A stretch of 64,000 nt of DNA from Gilliamella sp. N-G2 (GCF_002142215.1 NZ_NAST01000002.1:1-64000), one strand, 5' to 3'; shown: positions 26,995 through 39,191, counted from the first letter of the stretch. Numbers and translations: made by a program. The notes: generated from the sequence alone by a model not told the origin.

Positions 26995-28542
26995 ATGGCA
27001 ATAAGCACATTTAAAACTTTATATGAAATATTAGGTGGGAAAAAACTAACAGTAGATGATTTTCCCATTAATCGCTTAATAATTGATAGTAGAAAAGTAA
27101 AAAATGGTGATGTGTTTATTGCTATCAAAGGATTTACCGTTAATGGTAAAGATTTTATACCTCAAGCTATTTCAGCTGGTGCTTCTGTAGTTTTAACAGA
27201 AACAAATAGGAAATCAAATGATTTGAGAATTGATTATTTAAAACAGAAAGACCAGAAAATTATTCCACAAATAAAGGTGTTTCAACTTTCTCAAAAATTA
27301 TCAAAACTTGCAGCAGATTTTTATCATTCTCCTTCTAAACATTTATCTGTAATTGGAGTAACCGGGACCAATGGTAAAACGACAGTTACACAGTTGATTG
27401 CACAATGTGCAACACTGCTAAATAAAAAAGCTGCATTGTTAGGCACGATCGGTAATGGTATTTATAATCATCTTGAACCATCGGTAAATACAACTTTATC
27501 TTCTATTGAATTACAGTCTTATCTAGCTGATTTTGTAGTAAAACGTGTTCAAGTTGTGGCAATGGAAATTTCTTCTCATGGTTTATCGATGAATAGAGTG
27601 AAAGAATTACACTGTGCAGCAACAGTGTTTACTAATTTAAGCCGTGATCATCTTGATTATCATAAAACCATGAATAAATATGCTAAAGCCAAATGGTCGT
27701 TATTTAGCGGTGATGAACACGAAAAGCAAGTTGCTAGTTCAGGTAAATCAATTATTAATTATGATGATGAATACGGACGGCGTTGGATAGATAAATTATC
27801 AAGTGTTACTGTTGTGTCATGTCAACCTAAATCATTGCGCCGTTTAAAAATATTAGATAAAACCTATGTTGGTGTATCAATGATTGAATATCATGATAAA
27901 GGAGCTGAAATTCATATGGAATCGAGTTGGGGTAATGCTATTATTCACAGCCGATTATTAGGTGAATTTAATGTATCAAATGTATTGTTAGCAATCGCAA
28001 CCTTGTTGACTCTTGATTATCCATTTTTTGCTGTTGTTAATATGGCATCATATCTTAAGCCGATCTGTGGTCGTATGGAAGTTATACATGTAAAAAATAG
28101 TCCTACAGTCATTATAGATTATGCACATACGCCAGATGCATTACAAAAAGCATTACAAGCAAGCCGTATTCATTGTAAAGGCCAATTATGGGTGATTTTT
28201 GGTTGTGGTGGAGATAGAGATACCGGTAAAAGACCTTTAATGGCCGAAGTCGCGGAACAATTTGCTGATAAAATTGTATTAACAAATGATAATCCACGTA
28301 CTGAAGATGAGGCTAAAATTATTCATGATATAGAGCAAGGTTTAACCAATATTAAAAATACACAAGTTATTAACGATAGAGTTACAGCTATCCGAGAAAC
28401 TCTTGCTCAGGCTAAAGCTGATGATGTGATCTTAATTGCTGGAAAAGGACATGAAGATTACCAAATTATTGGTAAAACTAAACATCATTATTCAGATCAA
28501 GAAACGGTAAAACAGATTTTAGGAGTAGAGAATCTATCATGA
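26995..28542 (+). CDS. murE: UDP-MurNAc-L-Ala-D-Glu:meso-diaminopimelate ligase
   Basis: Adds meso-diaminopimelate to the peptidoglycan precursor. The 515-residue Mur ligase has GVTGTNGKTTVTQLI for ATP binding (around residue 120), the SSHGLSMNRV region, and the DNPR motif (LTNDNPRTED). DNPR selects diaminopimelate over lysine. It is slightly longer than the E. coli enzyme (495), with small insertions in the middle. Starts 13 bp after ftsI and overlaps murF by 4 bp. Confidence 0.96.
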   Translation: MAISTFKTLYEILGGKKLTVDDFPINRLIIDSRKVKNGDVFIAIKGFTVNGKDFIPQAISAGASVVLTETNRKSNDLRIDYLKQKDQKIIPQIKVFQLSQKLSKLAADFYHSPSKHLSVIGVTGTNGKTTVTQLIAQCATLLNKKAALLGTIGNGIYNHLEPSVNTTLSSIELQSYLADFVVKRVQVVAMEISSHGLSMNRVKELHCAATVFTNLSRDHLDYHKTMNKYAKAKWSLFSGDEHEKQVASSGKSIINYDDEYGRRWIDKLSSVTVVSCQPKSLRRLKILDKTYVGVSMIEYHDKGAEIHMESSWGNAIIHSRLLGEFNVSNVLLAIATLLTLDYPFFAVVNMASYLKPICGRMEVIHVKNSPTVIIDYAHTPDALQKALQASRIHCKGQLWVIFGCGGDRDTGKRPLMAEVAEQFADKIVLTNDNPRTEDEAKIIHDIEQGLTNIKNTQVINDRVTAIRETLAQAKADDVILIAGKGHEDYQIIGKTKHHYSDQETVKQILGVENLS

Positions 28543-29903
28543 TTCCTTTAGTTATTAAACAAATTGCAACAATCGTCAATGGTACATCTTATTATATTCC
28601 AGATGAAGAATTAACTATTAAGGAAATTTGTACGGATTCACGTAAAATTACTGATCAATCATTATTTATTGCATTGGTCGGTGAAAAATTTGATGGCCAT
28701 TTATTTGCTAAACAAGCTATTGACGATGGTGCTATTGCGGTAATTGTAAATCGTAAAATCGATAATGATATTCCTCAAATAGTGGTCAATGATACTTATA
28801 TAGCATTAGGTCAACTAGCTGAATTTGTAAGAGATCAAAGTTCAGCAAAATTTGTTGCGTTGACTGGTTCATCGGGCAAAACATCCGTCAAAGAAATGAC
28901 TGCTAATATTTTACAACAATGTGGTGAGACTCTTTATACTCAAGGTAATTTTAATAACGATATAGGTGTGCCACTAACATTACTACGATTAAAGAAGCAA
29001 GACCAATTTGCAGTTGTTGAATTAGGTGCCAATCATATTGGTGAAATTGCTTATACTACACGCTTAGTTAAACCAAACAGTGCGCTAATTAATAATATAG
29101 CTTTGGCGCATATTGAGGGATTTGGTTCACTTGAAGGGGTCGCAACAGCTAAGGGTGAAATTTTTGAAGGATTAGCTGATAACGGAATTGCAATTATTAA
29201 TTTGGAAAGTTGTTCAGATAAATGGTTAAAGAATTTGAAAAATAAAACTGTCTGGACTTTTTCAACAGCTGATTCTTCTGCCGATTTTTATGCCAGCAGT
29301 ATAAAAATGATGGATCAGACAGTTTTTACATTGCATACCCCAATTGGTGAGAGCGAAATTAGCTTACCGTTAGTTGGTGAGCACAATATATCTAATGCAA
29401 TAGCTGCATCAGCTTTAGCAATATCAGTAGGTGCAAGTTTAACACAGGTTAAAAACGGTTTAGCTGCATCAAAACCAGTAAAAGGACGGTTGTATCCTGT
29501 TAGGTTAAATCAAACGCAATTAATTTGGGATGATTGTTATAATGCTAACGTTGGCTCAATGTCAGCTGCTATTCATGTTTTAGCAACACAGCCCGGGTAT
29601 AAAGTATTAGTCGTTGGTGATATGGCTGAATTGGGTAACGATGCAAATATTTATCATCAACAAATCGGCGAGTTATCTAAGCAAAAAAATATTGATTGTG
29701 TTGTTAGTGTTGGTCAGCTAAGTGAATTAATCAGTCAATTTAGTGGTGTTGGCCATCATTTTATTGATAAACAAAGTGCTGTAGATTATTTATTAAACTT
29801 ACTACGTCTACATCCAATTTTAACTATGTTAGTCAAAGGATCACGTAGTGCAAAAATGGAAGATCTTATCGTGGAAATTCAAACAAAAATAGGTCGGGAT
29901 TAA
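28539..29903 (+). CDS. murF: UDP-MurNAc-tripeptide:D-Ala-D-Ala ligase
   Basis: Adds the D-Ala-D-Ala dipeptide to the muramyl tripeptide, completing the cytoplasmic pentapeptide. The 454-residue Mur ligase shows [14 protein letters not shown] (ATP loop), [15 protein letters not shown], and the C-terminal [12 protein letters not shown]. Its ATG overlaps the end of murE by four bases, a coupled arrangement. Confidence 0.96.
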   Translation: MIPLVIKQIATIVNGTSYYIPDEELTIKEICTDSRKITDQSLFIALVGEKFDGHLFAKQAIDDGAIAVIVNRKIDNDIPQIVVNDTYIALGQLAEFVRDQSSAKFVALTGSSGKTSVKEMTANILQQCGETLYTQGNFNNDIGVPLTLLRLKKQDQFAVVELGANHIGEIAYTTRLVKPNSALINNIALAHIEGFGSLEGVATAKGEIFEGLADNGIAIINLESCSDKWLKNLKNKTVWTFSTADSSADFYASSIKMMDQTVFTLHTPIGESEISLPLVGEHNISNAIAASALAISVGASLTQVKNGLAASKPVKGRLYPVRLNQTQLIWDDCYNANVGSMSAAIHVLATQPGYKVLVVGDMAELGNDANIYHQQIGELSKQKNIDCVVSVGQLSELISQFSGVGHHFIDKQSAVDYLLNLLRLHPILTMLVKGSRSAKMEDLIVEIQTKIGRD

Positions 29904-29907
29904 AATT

Positions 29908-30990
29908 ATGTTGGTGTGGATATCAGAATATTTAGTTAAATATTTTACTTTCTTTAATGTTATTTCTTATCTTACGGTAAGGGCTATTTTAGCGCTATTA
30001 ACTTCATTGACTATTTCGCTAATTATGGGGCAAAAAGTTATTGATTGGTTGCAAAAATTGCAGATTGGTCAAGTTATCCGTAATGATGGTCCAGAATCTC
30101 ATTTAAGTAAAAAAGGAACACCAACAATGGGGGGAACGCTTATATTAGCCTCCATTTCAATTTCAGTTTTTTTATGGGCTGATCTGCGAAATCCTTATGT
30201 TTGGGTAACATTATTTGTATTACTTGGTTATGGTATTGTTGGTTTTGCAGATGATTATTTAAAAGTTATACGCAAAAATACTGCGGGGCTAATTGCTCGA
30301 TGGAAATATTTTTGGCAGTCAGTTATTGCATTAATTGTTGCTTTTGGTCTTTATACTTATGGAAAAGATAGTTCTGTTACAGTTTTAGTTGTTCCATTCT
30401 TTAAAGATGTGATCCCACAATTAGGATTGTGGTTTATTTTACTAACTTATGTCGTCATAGTTGGCGCTGGTAATGCAGTGAATTTGACCGATGGTCTCGA
30501 TGGATTGGCAATTATGCCAACAGTTTTTGTTGCTGCTGGTTTTGCACTTGTTTCTTGGGCAACTGGTAATGTTAATTTTGCTGCCTATTTACATATTCCA
30601 TATATTAAATTTAGTGGCGAATTAATGATTGTTTGTACTGCAATTATTGGTGCTGGTCTTGGTTTTTTATGGTTTAACACTTATCCGGCAATGGTCTTTA
30701 TGGGCGATGTCGGTTCATTAGCTTTAGGTGGTGTGTTTGGTATCATTTCTGTTTTACTTAGACAAGAGTTCTTATTGTTAGTTATGGGGGGAATTTTTGT
30801 TATTGAAACCTTATCGGTAATTTTACAAGTAGGCTCCTTTAAATTAAGAGGTAAACGAATTTTTCGAATGGCACCAATTCATCATCACTATGAATTAAAA
30901 GGTTGGCCAGAACCAAGAGTTATTGTTCGGTTTTGGATTATTTCACTGATGTTAGTGGTAATTGGTTTATTAACTTTGAAATTACGCTAA
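29908..30990 (+). CDS. mraY: Phospho-MurNAc-pentapeptide translocase (lipid I synthesis)
   Basis: Transfers phospho-MurNAc-pentapeptide to undecaprenyl phosphate in the inner membrane. The 360-residue protein has about ten membrane segments. The conserved cytoplasmic motifs are GTPTMGG near residue 70, [22 protein letters not shown] and the [15 protein letters not shown] histidine motif near 325. Length equals the E. coli protein. It follows murF by 4 bp. Confidence 0.97.
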   Translation: MLVWISEYLVKYFTFFNVISYLTVRAILALLTSLTISLIMGQKVIDWLQKLQIGQVIRNDGPESHLSKKGTPTMGGTLILASISISVFLWADLRNPYVWVTLFVLLGYGIVGFADDYLKVIRKNTAGLIARWKYFWQSVIALIVAFGLYTYGKDSSVTVLVVPFFKDVIPQLGLWFILLTYVVIVGAGNAVNLTDGLDGLAIMPTVFVAAGFALVSWATGNVNFAAYLHIPYIKFSGELMIVCTAIIGAGLGFLWFNTYPAMVFMGDVGSLALGGVFGIISVLLRQEFLLLVMGGIFVIETLSVILQVGSFKLRGKRIFRMAPIHHHYELKGWPEPRVIVRFWIISLMLVVIGLLTLKLR

Positions 30991-31014
30991 ATAATATTAG
31001 AGCAGGATTAAATC

Positions 31015-32346
31015 ATGGTTGATTATCAAGGTAAAAAAATTGTTATTATCGGATTAGGTATTACAGGACTTTCCTGCGTTAACTATTTTCTTGCTCAAAA
31101 TGTTATACCGAAAGTAATTGATACTCGTTCATCTCCTCCAGGATTAGAGCAATTAGATAAGCGAGTTATTTATCATTTAGGTAATTTAAATACAGATTGG
31201 ATATTTGAGGCTGACTTGATTATTGCTAGCCCAGGTATTGCTTTATCAACACCTGAATTACAAAAAGCAGCTGAACTTGGTATTGAGATTATTGGCGATG
31301 TTGAACTTTTTTGTCGTGAAATTAATCAACAAACAAATAAAAAAGTTATTGCCATTACCGGGGCAAACGGTAAAACGACTGTCACTACTTTGGTTGGCGA
31401 TATTATAAAAGCAGCTGGTATAAAAGTTGGTGTAGGTGGTAATATAGGTGAGCCCGCTTTATCATTATTACAACAAGACTGTGATGTTTATGTCCTTGAA
31501 CTATCAAGTTTTCAATTAGAAACAACATCAAGTTTACAAGCTTCAGTGGCAACAATTTTGAATATTTCTGAAGACCATATGGATCGTTATCCTCTAGGAT
31601 TGTTGCAATATACTGAAGCGAAACAACGCATTTATCATAATACAAAATGTTGTGTTATTAACTATGATGATAAATTGACTAAACCGTTTGGTAAACAACA
31701 TTGTGTCTCATTTGGATTAAACAATGGAGACTATCATTTAGATGAGAAGTATGAACATTTAATTGCACAAAATCAGCCTGTTTTATCAACTAAATCAATG
31801 AAACTAATCGGCTGTCATAATTATCTGAATGCTTTGGCTGCTTTAGCTATTGCTGATAATTTACAGATCCCAAGAGATTCAAGCTTACAAACAATTTCTA
31901 ATTTTCAAGGTTTACCTCATCGTTTTGAATTAGTATTTGACAGCAATAATGTCAAATGGATTAATGATTCTAAAGCCACTAATGTCGGTAGTACTGAAGC
32001 GGCATTGAAAAGTGTTATATGTAATGGAAAACTATTTTTATTATTAGGTGGTGATGGTAAATCAGCAGACTTTACCCCTTTGATTCCTTATTTAAAAAGT
32101 AGAAATATTGAAATTTTCTGTTTTGGCCGAGATCGAGATTTACTAGCTAATTTAGCCCCTGAAATCACAACTGTTACGTTAACTATGTCCGAAGCCATTC
32201 AGTGTATAGCTAAAAAAGTAGTTGCAAATGATGTCGTGTTGCTCTCTCCGGCTTGTGCGAGTTTAGACCAATTTAAAAACTATATTGAGCGTGGAAATCT
32301 ATTTGCACAACTTGCCAAACAGTACGGTTCAAGGAGTGATACATGA
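31015..32346 (+). CDS. murD: UDP-MurNAc-L-alanine:D-glutamate ligase
   Basis: Adds D-glutamate to UDP-MurNAc-L-alanine. The 443-residue Mur ligase has an N-terminal Rossmann-like domain ([17 protein letters not shown]), the ATP loop [17 protein letters not shown] near residue 115, the ELSSFQLE segment, and the C-terminal [12 protein letters not shown] motif typical of MurD. It overlaps ftsW by four bases. Confidence 0.96.
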   Translation: MVDYQGKKIVIIGLGITGLSCVNYFLAQNVIPKVIDTRSSPPGLEQLDKRVIYHLGNLNTDWIFEADLIIASPGIALSTPELQKAAELGIEIIGDVELFCREINQQTNKKVIAITGANGKTTVTTLVGDIIKAAGIKVGVGGNIGEPALSLLQQDCDVYVLELSSFQLETTSSLQASVATILNISEDHMDRYPLGLLQYTEAKQRIYHNTKCCVINYDDKLTKPFGKQHCVSFGLNNGDYHLDEKYEHLIAQNQPVLSTKSMKLIGCHNYLNALAALAIADNLQIPRDSSLQTISNFQGLPHRFELVFDSNNVKWINDSKATNVGSTEAALKSVICNGKLFLLLGGDGKSADFTPLIPYLKSRNIEIFCFGRDRDLLANLAPEITTVTLTMSEAIQCIAKKVVANDVVLLSPACASLDQFKNYIERGNLFAQLAKQYGSRSDT

Positions 32347-33494
32347 CATTCTTCTGGATAAAAAAACAAGTTAATCCAAATATTCCATTTGATAACCAAC
32401 TACTTTGGACTGTAATTGGTTTAATAGTATTTGGTTTAATTATGGTGACATCTTCATCAATGGCGTTTAATGAGAGTGATCCATTCTTCTATACGCAACG
32501 AGAGTTGATTCAAATCGGAATGTCGCTCTTTTTAATGGGTATTACGTTATATATTCCAATGCAACGTTGGCAACAATTTGGATCAGTTTTATTAATCCTT
32601 TCAATTATTATGTTGATTGTGGTTTTAGGGATTGGTTCTTCAATCAATGGTGCGTCTCGTTGGATCCCATTAGGTGTTTTTAATTTTCAGCCAGCTGAAC
32701 TTTCTAAATTATCGTTATTTTTATTTTTAGCAGGTTATTTAGCCCGTAAGTCAGAAGAAGTTCAAAGCGGCTTTTGGGGCTTTTTCAAACCTATGGTGGT
32801 TATGGCAGTTTTGTCAATTTTGTTACTTAAACAGCCTGACTTAGGTACTGTAATTGTATTATTCATGGTAACAATAGGTATTTTATTTATTGCTGGCGCT
32901 CAATTATGGCAATTTATTGCGATTTTACTAACTGGAGTAGGTGCTGTAGTTTGCCTTATTTTATATGAGTCTTATCGTTTAACGCGTTTAATGACATTTC
33001 TTGATCCATGGCAAGATGCAACTGGTGCTGGTTATCAGCTCGTTGCATCATTAATGGCCATTGGTAATGGTGGTATTACTGGGCAAGGAATTGGTAATTC
33101 TATTTTTAAATTACGCTATTTACCTGAATGTCATACCGACTTTATTTTCTCAATTATTTCAGAAGAGTATGGATATATTGGTGTTGCTGCGTTATTGCTA
33201 TTACTCTTCTTTTTAACTTTCAAAGCATTAGCAATCGGCTATCGGGCTTTGAATGAAGGTTCTCAATTTTCAGGCTATTTGGCTTGTGAAATTGGTATTT
33301 GGTTTGGATTTCAAAGTTTTGTTAATGTTGGTGTCACCTCCGGTATGTTACCAACAAAAGGTTTAACCTTGCCATTTATTAGTTATGGAGGCTCAAGCCT
33401 TATTGTTATGAGTATTGCTGTTGCAATATTACTGAGAATAGATTTTGAGTTTAGACAACAACAAACTCAAGCAAGAATAAGGTCGATAAAATAA
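32343..33494 (+). CDS. ftsW: Septal peptidoglycan glycosyltransferase FtsW
   Basis: A SEDS-family polytopic inner-membrane protein that polymerises glycan strands at the septum with FtsI. The 383-residue protein shows about ten membrane segments. Family motifs include [20 protein letters not shown] near residue 101, [10 protein letters not shown] and the C-terminal [14 protein letters not shown]. Start overlaps murD by four bases, and its stop overlaps the murG start by one base. Confidence 0.97.
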   Translation: MTFFWIKKQVNPNIPFDNQLLWTVIGLIVFGLIMVTSSSMAFNESDPFFYTQRELIQIGMSLFLMGITLYIPMQRWQQFGSVLLILSIIMLIVVLGIGSSINGASRWIPLGVFNFQPAELSKLSLFLFLAGYLARKSEEVQSGFWGFFKPMVVMAVLSILLLKQPDLGTVIVLFMVTIGILFIAGAQLWQFIAILLTGVGAVVCLILYESYRLTRLMTFLDPWQDATGAGYQLVASLMAIGNGGITGQGIGNSIFKLRYLPECHTDFIFSIISEEYGYIGVAALLLLLFFLTFKALAIGYRALNEGSQFSGYLACEIGIWFGFQSFVNVGVTSGMLPTKGLTLPFISYGGSSLIVMSIAVAILLRIDFEFRQQQTQARIRSIK

Positions 33495-34546
33495 TGAAAA
33501 AATTATTAGTCATGGCTGGTGGAACTGGTGGTCATGTATTTCCAGGTATTGCTGTTGCTCATTATTTAATGAAGCAAGGTTGGCAAGTGAGATGGCTAGG
33601 CACTGCAGACCGTATGGAAGCACATTTAGTGCCAGAAAATGGTATTGATATTGATTTTATTCAAATATCAGGCTTACGAGGAAAAGGTAAAATGGCCTTA
33701 TTAAAGGCGCCTTATAAAATATTAAAAGCGGTTTTGCAAGCAAGAAAAATCTTAAAAAATTATCGTCCTGATGTCGTTTTAGGTATGGGAGGATATGTTT
33801 CCGGACCGGGTGGAATTGCGGCTAAATCTTTAGGCATTCCGGTTGTATTACATGAACAAAATGGTATAGCAGGTTTAACTAACAAATCTTTAGCTAAAAT
33901 TGCGACCAGAGTTTTACAAGCTTTTCCAACAGCATTTCCTAATGCAGAAGTTGTTGGAAATCCTGTTCGTAGTGATTTATTAACGATTAAAGAACCAAGC
34001 GAAAGATTTAAAGATCGACAAGGCCCAATTAGAGTCTTGATTATGGGCGGAAGTCAAGGAGCCAAAGTCATTAATGATGTTGTACCTCAAGTAATTACAA
34101 GATTGTCTGATAAGTATGTTGTTTGGCATCAAACAGGTAAGGGTATGTTAGATGATGTACTTAAATCATATCAGCATTGTGATATGACAAATAATCGTGT
34201 GACAGAATTTATAACAGATGTCAAAGAAGCTTATGATTGGGCTGATATCGTAATTTGCCGTAGTGGGGCATTAACTGTAAGTGAGATTGAAGTTGTTGGT
34301 ATTGGAGCTATTTTCGTACCATTTATGCATAAAGATCGCCAACAATTTTGGAATGCGAAATCTTTAGCAGATATTGGTGCAGCAAAGATAATTGAACAAC
34401 CAGATTTCAATGTTGACTCACTATTTACGTTACTTGAGAATTTGAGTCGCGAAGATTTAGTTGAAATGGCTATTAAAGCAAAAAGTTTATCAATTATAAA
34501 TTCGACGGAAAGAGTAGCCGAAACGCTTATTTCGGTGGTAAAATAG
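33494..34546 (+). CDS. murG: UDP-GlcNAc:lipid I N-acetylglucosaminyltransferase
   Basis: Makes lipid II on the cytoplasmic face of the inner membrane. The 350-residue GT-B glycosyltransferase begins with [16 protein letters not shown] and carries [26 protein letters not shown] and, in the C-terminal half, [13 protein letters not shown] and [13 protein letters not shown] for UDP-GlcNAc. It is fused in frame context to ftsW by a one-base overlap, and a 142-bp gap follows before murC. Confidence 0.97.
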   Translation: MKKLLVMAGGTGGHVFPGIAVAHYLMKQGWQVRWLGTADRMEAHLVPENGIDIDFIQISGLRGKGKMALLKAPYKILKAVLQARKILKNYRPDVVLGMGGYVSGPGGIAAKSLGIPVVLHEQNGIAGLTNKSLAKIATRVLQAFPTAFPNAEVVGNPVRSDLLTIKEPSERFKDRQGPIRVLIMGGSQGAKVINDVVPQVITRLSDKYVVWHQTGKGMLDDVLKSYQHCDMTNNRVTEFITDVKEAYDWADIVICRSGALTVSEIEVVGIGAIFVPFMHKDRQQFWNAKSLADIGAAKIIEQPDFNVDSLFTLLENLSREDLVEMAIKAKSLSIINSTERVAETLISVVK

Positions 34547-34688
34547 TGAATTTTATATATAATTTTAAGTAATTGTTTTATTGATGTGTTTGATATTTAA
34601 TCTTAATTTGTTTGATAAATGATTGTCCAATAAATTTTTAAATACCGAATACTAAATAAGAAGTAACTAACTAGCTAGGGGTTTAAGT

Positions 34689-36137
34689 GTGAATACTAAG
34701 GAATTAGCTGAATTAAGAGCAATCATTCCAGAAATGAAACGAGTCAAACATATCCATTTTGTTGGTATTGGTGGCGCGGGCATGGGCGGTATTGCCGAAG
34801 TTCTTGCTAATGAAGGATATCAAATTAGCGGTTCAGATATTGCTGAAAATCCTGTAACTCAGCATTTAGAAACATTAGGTGCTAAAATTGTCATTGGTCA
34901 TGCTGCTGAAAACGTCCTGAGTGCTAGTGTTGTGGTTATCTCTTCGGCGATTTCTCAGGATAATATAGAAGTTATTGCAGCTAGAGAGGCTCGGATACCA
35001 GTGATTCAAAGAGCTGAAATGTTAGCTGAGTTAATGCGTTTTCGATATGGTATTGCTATCGCTGGTACCCATGGTAAAACAACCACTACAGCAATGGTTA
35101 CTTCTATATATGCTGAAGCTAAACTTGATCCAACTTTTGTTAATGGTGGATTAGTAAAAGCGGCAGGAACACATGCTAGATTAGGTAGTAGCCGTTATTT
35201 TATTGCTGAAGCAGATGAAAGTGATGCTTCATTTTTACATCTACAACCTATGGTCTCTATAGTCACTAATATTGAACCTGACCATATGGATACCTATCAA
35301 GGAAGTGTAGAAAATCTTAAACAAACCTTTATCTCTTTTTTACGCAATCTTCCTTTTTATGGTTTAGCCGTTATGTGTTATGACGATCCGATTAATCGTG
35401 AGTTATTACCGGTTGTTGGCCGTAGAATTATCACCTATGGATTTAGCGAAGAAGCCGATGTTGTGATTAAAAATTATCGCCAAGAAAGAGGTGTTAGTTA
35501 TTATACAGTTTGCCGTCCAGATAGAGATGATTTACAAATTGAATTAAATGCACCAGGTAAACATAATGCTTTAAATTCCGCAGCAGCGATTATTGCAGCA
35601 ACAGAGGATGGTATTGATGATGATTCAATTGTACGCGCGCTGGCAAAATTTGCAGGTACTAGTCGACGTTTTGATCTATTAGGTATTTTTCCTTACGGCA
35701 ATGATAAAGATATAATGATGGTTGATGATTATGGGCATCATCCTAGTGAAGTCAATGCTACAATTCAAGCGGCTAGAAATGGTTGGCCAGATCGGCGTTT
35801 AGTTATGTTATTTCAACCGCATAGATATACGCGAACTAGAGATCTATTTGATGATTTTGCCCAAGTACTTTCTCAAGTTGATGCATTAGTTATGTTAGAT
35901 GTTTATTCTGCTGGAGAACAACCTATTGCTGGTGCTGATAGTCGTTCACTTTGTCGTTCAATTCGTAATAGAGGAAAGGTGGATCCAATTTATGTTTCTG
36001 ATTTGGATTTTTTACCTGAGATAATGAAAGAATTGTTACAAGGTGGAGATTTGTTATTAACACAAGGTGCTGGTAGTGTTGGTCGGATAGCCCGTCAATT
36101 AGCTGGTAGCCAATTATTTTCAAAAGGGGTTTTATAA
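34689..36137 (+). CDS. murC: UDP-MurNAc:L-alanine ligase (GTG start)
   Basis: Commits UDP-MurNAc to the pentapeptide by adding L-alanine. The 482-residue Mur ligase has [21 protein letters not shown] at the N-terminus (around 22-43), [12 protein letters not shown] for ATP and [15 protein letters not shown]. The GTG at 34689 is chosen because it yields [10 protein letters not shown], aligned with E. coli MurC, and an AGGGG lies about eight bases upstream. It is the only gene within the cluster preceded by a sizeable gap, where an internal promoter could lie. Confidence 0.96.
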   Translation: MNTKELAELRAIIPEMKRVKHIHFVGIGGAGMGGIAEVLANEGYQISGSDIAENPVTQHLETLGAKIVIGHAAENVLSASVVVISSAISQDNIEVIAAREARIPVIQRAEMLAELMRFRYGIAIAGTHGKTTTTAMVTSIYAEAKLDPTFVNGGLVKAAGTHARLGSSRYFIAEADESDASFLHLQPMVSIVTNIEPDHMDTYQGSVENLKQTFISFLRNLPFYGLAVMCYDDPINRELLPVVGRRIITYGFSEEADVVIKNYRQERGVSYYTVCRPDRDDLQIELNAPGKHNALNSAAAIIAATEDGIDDDSIVRALAKFAGTSRRFDLLGIFPYGNDKDIMMVDDYGHHPSEVNATIQAARNGWPDRRLVMLFQPHRYTRTRDLFDDFAQVLSQVDALVMLDVYSAGEQPIAGADSRSLCRSIRNRGKVDPIYVSDLDFLPEIMKELLQGGDLLLTQGAGSVGRIARQLAGSQLFSKGVL

Positions 36138-36139
36138 TA

Positions 36140-37048
36140 ATGGTTGATAAAGTTGCTGTATTGTATGGTGGAACCTCTGCTGAACGTGAAGTATCACTAA
36201 AATCAGGACAAGCTGTTCTAGCAGGATTAAAAGCAAATGATATTGATGCCCATCTTATTGATACAAAAGAGTATTGTATAACTAACTTAAAACAAGATGG
36301 TTTTTCAAAAGCATTTGTTATTTTGCATGGACGTGGTGGTGAAGATGGCATTACTCAAGCTATTTTAACTTATCAAAATATTCCATATACAGGAAGTGAT
36401 GTTTTATCATCAGCGTTAACTATGGATAAGTTAAAAACCAAATTAGTTTGGAAATCACTTGGATTACCTGTTGCAAATTATGTTATGGTTGATAAATCAC
36501 AATCAATTGATGTTGATAAAATTGTTAAACAACTTGGCTTACCATTATTTGTTAAACCGTGTCATGAAGGTTCAAGTGTCGGTATGTCAAGAGTTAATAA
36601 AGCAGACGAATTAAAAGCCGCTATTGATTTTGGATTCAAGTATGATAATACAGTAATGGTTGAATCATTTTTAGCTGGTCCCGAGTTTACTGTTGCGATT
36701 GTTGGTGATGAAGTTTTACCTTCAATTTACATTAAACCAGCTACCAATTTTTATGATTATGATGCAAAGTATTTATCAGATAAAACCCAATACTTTTGTC
36801 CAAGCGGGTTGTCTACTAACAAAGAAAAGGAGATATGTAAATTAGCTTTAGATGCTTATAAAGCAGTTGGCTGCCGAGGTTGGGGAAGAGTAGATATTAT
36901 GTTTGATGAAAATGAAAAACCATATTTACTTGAGGTAAATACAGCTCCAGGCATGACAGATCATAGCTTAGTACCAATGGCTGCAAAAGAATATGGTTGG
37001 TCATTTAATGAATTAGTTAAACGTATTTTACAATTAGCAACTATTTAA
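36140..37048 (+). CDS. ddlB: D-alanine:D-alanine ligase B
   Basis: Joins two D-alanines for the pentapeptide end. The 302-residue ATP-grasp protein has VLYGGTSAEREVSLKSG at residues 7-23, HGRGGEDG, FVKPCHEGSSVGMSRV and the C-terminal LEVNTAPGMTDHSLVP metal- and ATP-binding end. It begins 2 bp after murC. Confidence 0.96.
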   Translation: MVDKVAVLYGGTSAEREVSLKSGQAVLAGLKANDIDAHLIDTKEYCITNLKQDGFSKAFVILHGRGGEDGITQAILTYQNIPYTGSDVLSSALTMDKLKTKLVWKSLGLPVANYVMVDKSQSIDVDKIVKQLGLPLFVKPCHEGSSVGMSRVNKADELKAAIDFGFKYDNTVMVESFLAGPEFTVAIVGDEVLPSIYIKPATNFYDYDAKYLSDKTQYFCPSGLSTNKEKEICKLALDAYKAVGCRGWGRVDIMFDENEKPYLLEVNTAPGMTDHSLVPMAAKEYGWSFNELVKRILQLATI

Positions 37049-37062
37049 TTGGCTTTATTTAT

Positions 37063-37902
37063 ATGAAAAGAGTCCGACAAGCAGCTCATAAACATGAAAA
37101 TCAAAATAGAAGAATGTTGCTTGTTTTTCGCAATTCAGAACAAATGATAGGTTTTTTTTTCTTAATTATAATAGTTGTTATTTGTGTATGGGTAGTTGAT
37201 TGTATTAAAGATTGGATGGAAGACCCTGATCAACAGGTATTATCACAATTGACCTTAAGCGGTGATTATACTTATACGACAGAAGATGATCTTAGACAAG
37301 CTATTCTAGGATTAGGTTTGCCAAATACCTATATTGGACAAGATGTTGATGATATTCAGCAAGAAATAATGCGATATCCTTGGGTAAAACATGCGAGCAT
37401 CCGTAAGCAGTGGCCAGATAGGTTGATCGTATACATTGAAGAATATAAACCTGCGTTTTACTGGAATGATTTATATCTAATTGATAAAAGTGGCAGTGTA
37501 TTTAGTATACCATTAGATCGTTTGAAAGATTTAAAATTGCCTAGACTTTATAGTCCTGAAGGAAAAGCTAAGTCGATGTTAAAAACTTATTTTAGGTTAG
37601 AGGAAATATCTAAAAAACTGAGTGACAATAACTTAACTTTATCAATTCAGGCAGCGATATCTGACGATCGAAATGCATGGCAACTAATGATAAAAGAATG
37701 CAAAGCTGATTTATGTTTTGATAATGAGGAAATAAAAGTGATACTTGGTAGTGAGAAAATAGAACAACGTTATCAACAATTTATTAGATTATTTCCAGAA
37801 ATTCAGTCGAGAATACCAGCTGGTGAAAAAATAACAGTTGCAGATTTACGTTATGAAAACGGTATTTCAGTGCAACGAGAAAAATATATCAATAAGGAAT
37901 AA
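37063..37902 (+). CDS. ftsQ: Cell division protein FtsQ
   Basis: A bitopic divisome scaffold. Of 279 residues, the first 25 or so are basic and cytoplasmic, and one membrane segment lies near 29-48 (MIGFFFLIIIVVICVWVV). Next comes a POTRA domain (LTLSGDYTYTTEDDLRQAI... IRKQWPDRLIVYIEEYKPAFYWND) and the FtsQ beta domain. It follows ddlB by 14 bp. Sequence conservation is modest, but topology and position make the call firm. Confidence 0.95.
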   Translation: MKRVRQAAHKHENQNRRMLLVFRNSEQMIGFFFLIIIVVICVWVVDCIKDWMEDPDQQVLSQLTLSGDYTYTTEDDLRQAILGLGLPNTYIGQDVDDIQQEIMRYPWVKHASIRKQWPDRLIVYIEEYKPAFYWNDLYLIDKSGSVFSIPLDRLKDLKLPRLYSPEGKAKSMLKTYFRLEEISKKLSDNNLTLSIQAAISDDRNAWQLMIKECKADLCFDNEEIKVILGSEKIEQRYQQFIRLFPEIQSRIPAGEKITVADLRYENGISVQREKYINKE

Positions 37903-37916
37903 ATAAAGGCTGAAGT

Positions 37917-39170
37917 ATGAAAGCAACAGATAAAAAATTGGTTGTTGGACTTGAAGTTGGTACATCAAAAGTTCTAGCACTTGTTGGTGAAGTTCTTCCT
38001 GATGGTATTGTTAATATTATTGGTGTTGGGCATTGTCCATCAAAGGGTGTTGATAAAGGTGGTGTTAATGATCTTGAATCAGTGATTAAATCAATTCAAC
38101 GAGCCATTGATCAAGCTGAATTGATGGCTGATTGCCAAATATCTTCTGTTTATTTGAGTCTGTCAGGGAAACATATCCGTTGTCAAAATGAAATTGGTAT
38201 GGTGCCAATTGCAGATGAAGAAGTGACAGCAGAGGATGTTGAAAATGTTGTTCATACAGCTAAATCTGTCCGTATTTTAGATGAACACAGAATTTTACAT
38301 GTTATCGCTCAAGAATATTCTATTGATTTACAAGAAGGTATTAAAAATCCAATTGGGTTATCTGGTGTAAGAATGAAAGCAAAAGTTCATTTAGTCACCT
38401 GCCATAATGATATGGCAAGAAATATAGTTAAAGCTGTTGAACGTTGTGGTTTAAAAGTTGATCAACTTATTTTCTCTGGCTTGGCATCTAGCTATGCCGT
38501 GTTGACTGATGATGAAAAAGAGTTAGGTGTTTGTGTCATTGATATTGGTGGTGGGACAATGGACATAACTGTTTATACCGGTGGCGCGTTACGTCACTCA
38601 GTAGTTATTCCTTATGCAGGCAATGTGGTTACTAGTGATATTGCTTACGCATTTGGCGCACCACCAATGGATGCAGAAAATATAAAAATTCGTTATGGAT
38701 GTGCTGTTGGTTCGCTAGTAGGTAAAGATGAAGTGATTGATGTTCCAAGTGTTGGTGGACGCCCGTCTCGTTCATTACAAAGACAAACATTAGCAGATGT
38801 AATAGAGCCTCGTTATTCCGAACTTTTAACACTTGTTCAAAAAGAGTTGTTAGTATTACAAGACGAACTTAAGAAACAGAATGTTAAATACCAATTGGCT
38901 GCGGGGATTGTATTGACAGGTGGCGCTGCACAAATTAAAGGTATGGTTGAATGTGCCGAAAAAGTATTTCAAAATCAAGTGCGTATTGGTCAACCTCTAA
39001 ATATTGCAGGATTAACCGATTATGTGCAAAAACCATATTGTTCAACAGCCGTAGGTCTATTGCATTATGGTAAACAAAGTTTATTAAATGATGATGCTAA
39101 AGATAGTAATAAATCATCATTTAAAGGGATAGCTAAGCGTTTGACCGGTTGGTTTAAAAAAGAATTTTAG
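37917..39170 (+). CDS. ftsA: Cell division protein FtsA
   Basis: An actin-like ATPase that tethers FtsZ to the membrane. The 417-residue product has VGLEVGTSKVLALVGEVL at residues 10-27, VCVIDIGGGTMDITVYTGG (phosphate loop), VLTGGAAQIKGM, and a C-terminal amphipathic helix (FKGIAKRLTGWFKKEF) that inserts in the membrane. It starts 14 bp after ftsQ. Confidence 0.97.
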   Translation: MKATDKKLVVGLEVGTSKVLALVGEVLPDGIVNIIGVGHCPSKGVDKGGVNDLESVIKSIQRAIDQAELMADCQISSVYLSLSGKHIRCQNEIGMVPIADEEVTAEDVENVVHTAKSVRILDEHRILHVIAQEYSIDLQEGIKNPIGLSGVRMKAKVHLVTCHNDMARNIVKAVERCGLKVDQLIFSGLASSYAVLTDDEKELGVCVIDIGGGTMDITVYTGGALRHSVVIPYAGNVVTSDIAYAFGAPPMDAENIKIRYGCAVGSLVGKDEVIDVPSVGGRPSRSLQRQTLADVIEPRYSELLTLVQKELLVLQDELKKQNVKYQLAAGIVLTGGAAQIKGMVECAEKVFQNQVRIGQPLNIAGLTDYVQKPYCSTAVGLLHYGKQSLLNDDAKDSNKSSFKGIAKRLTGWFKKEF

Positions 39171-39191
39171 CTAATATATTTAATAACTTCG

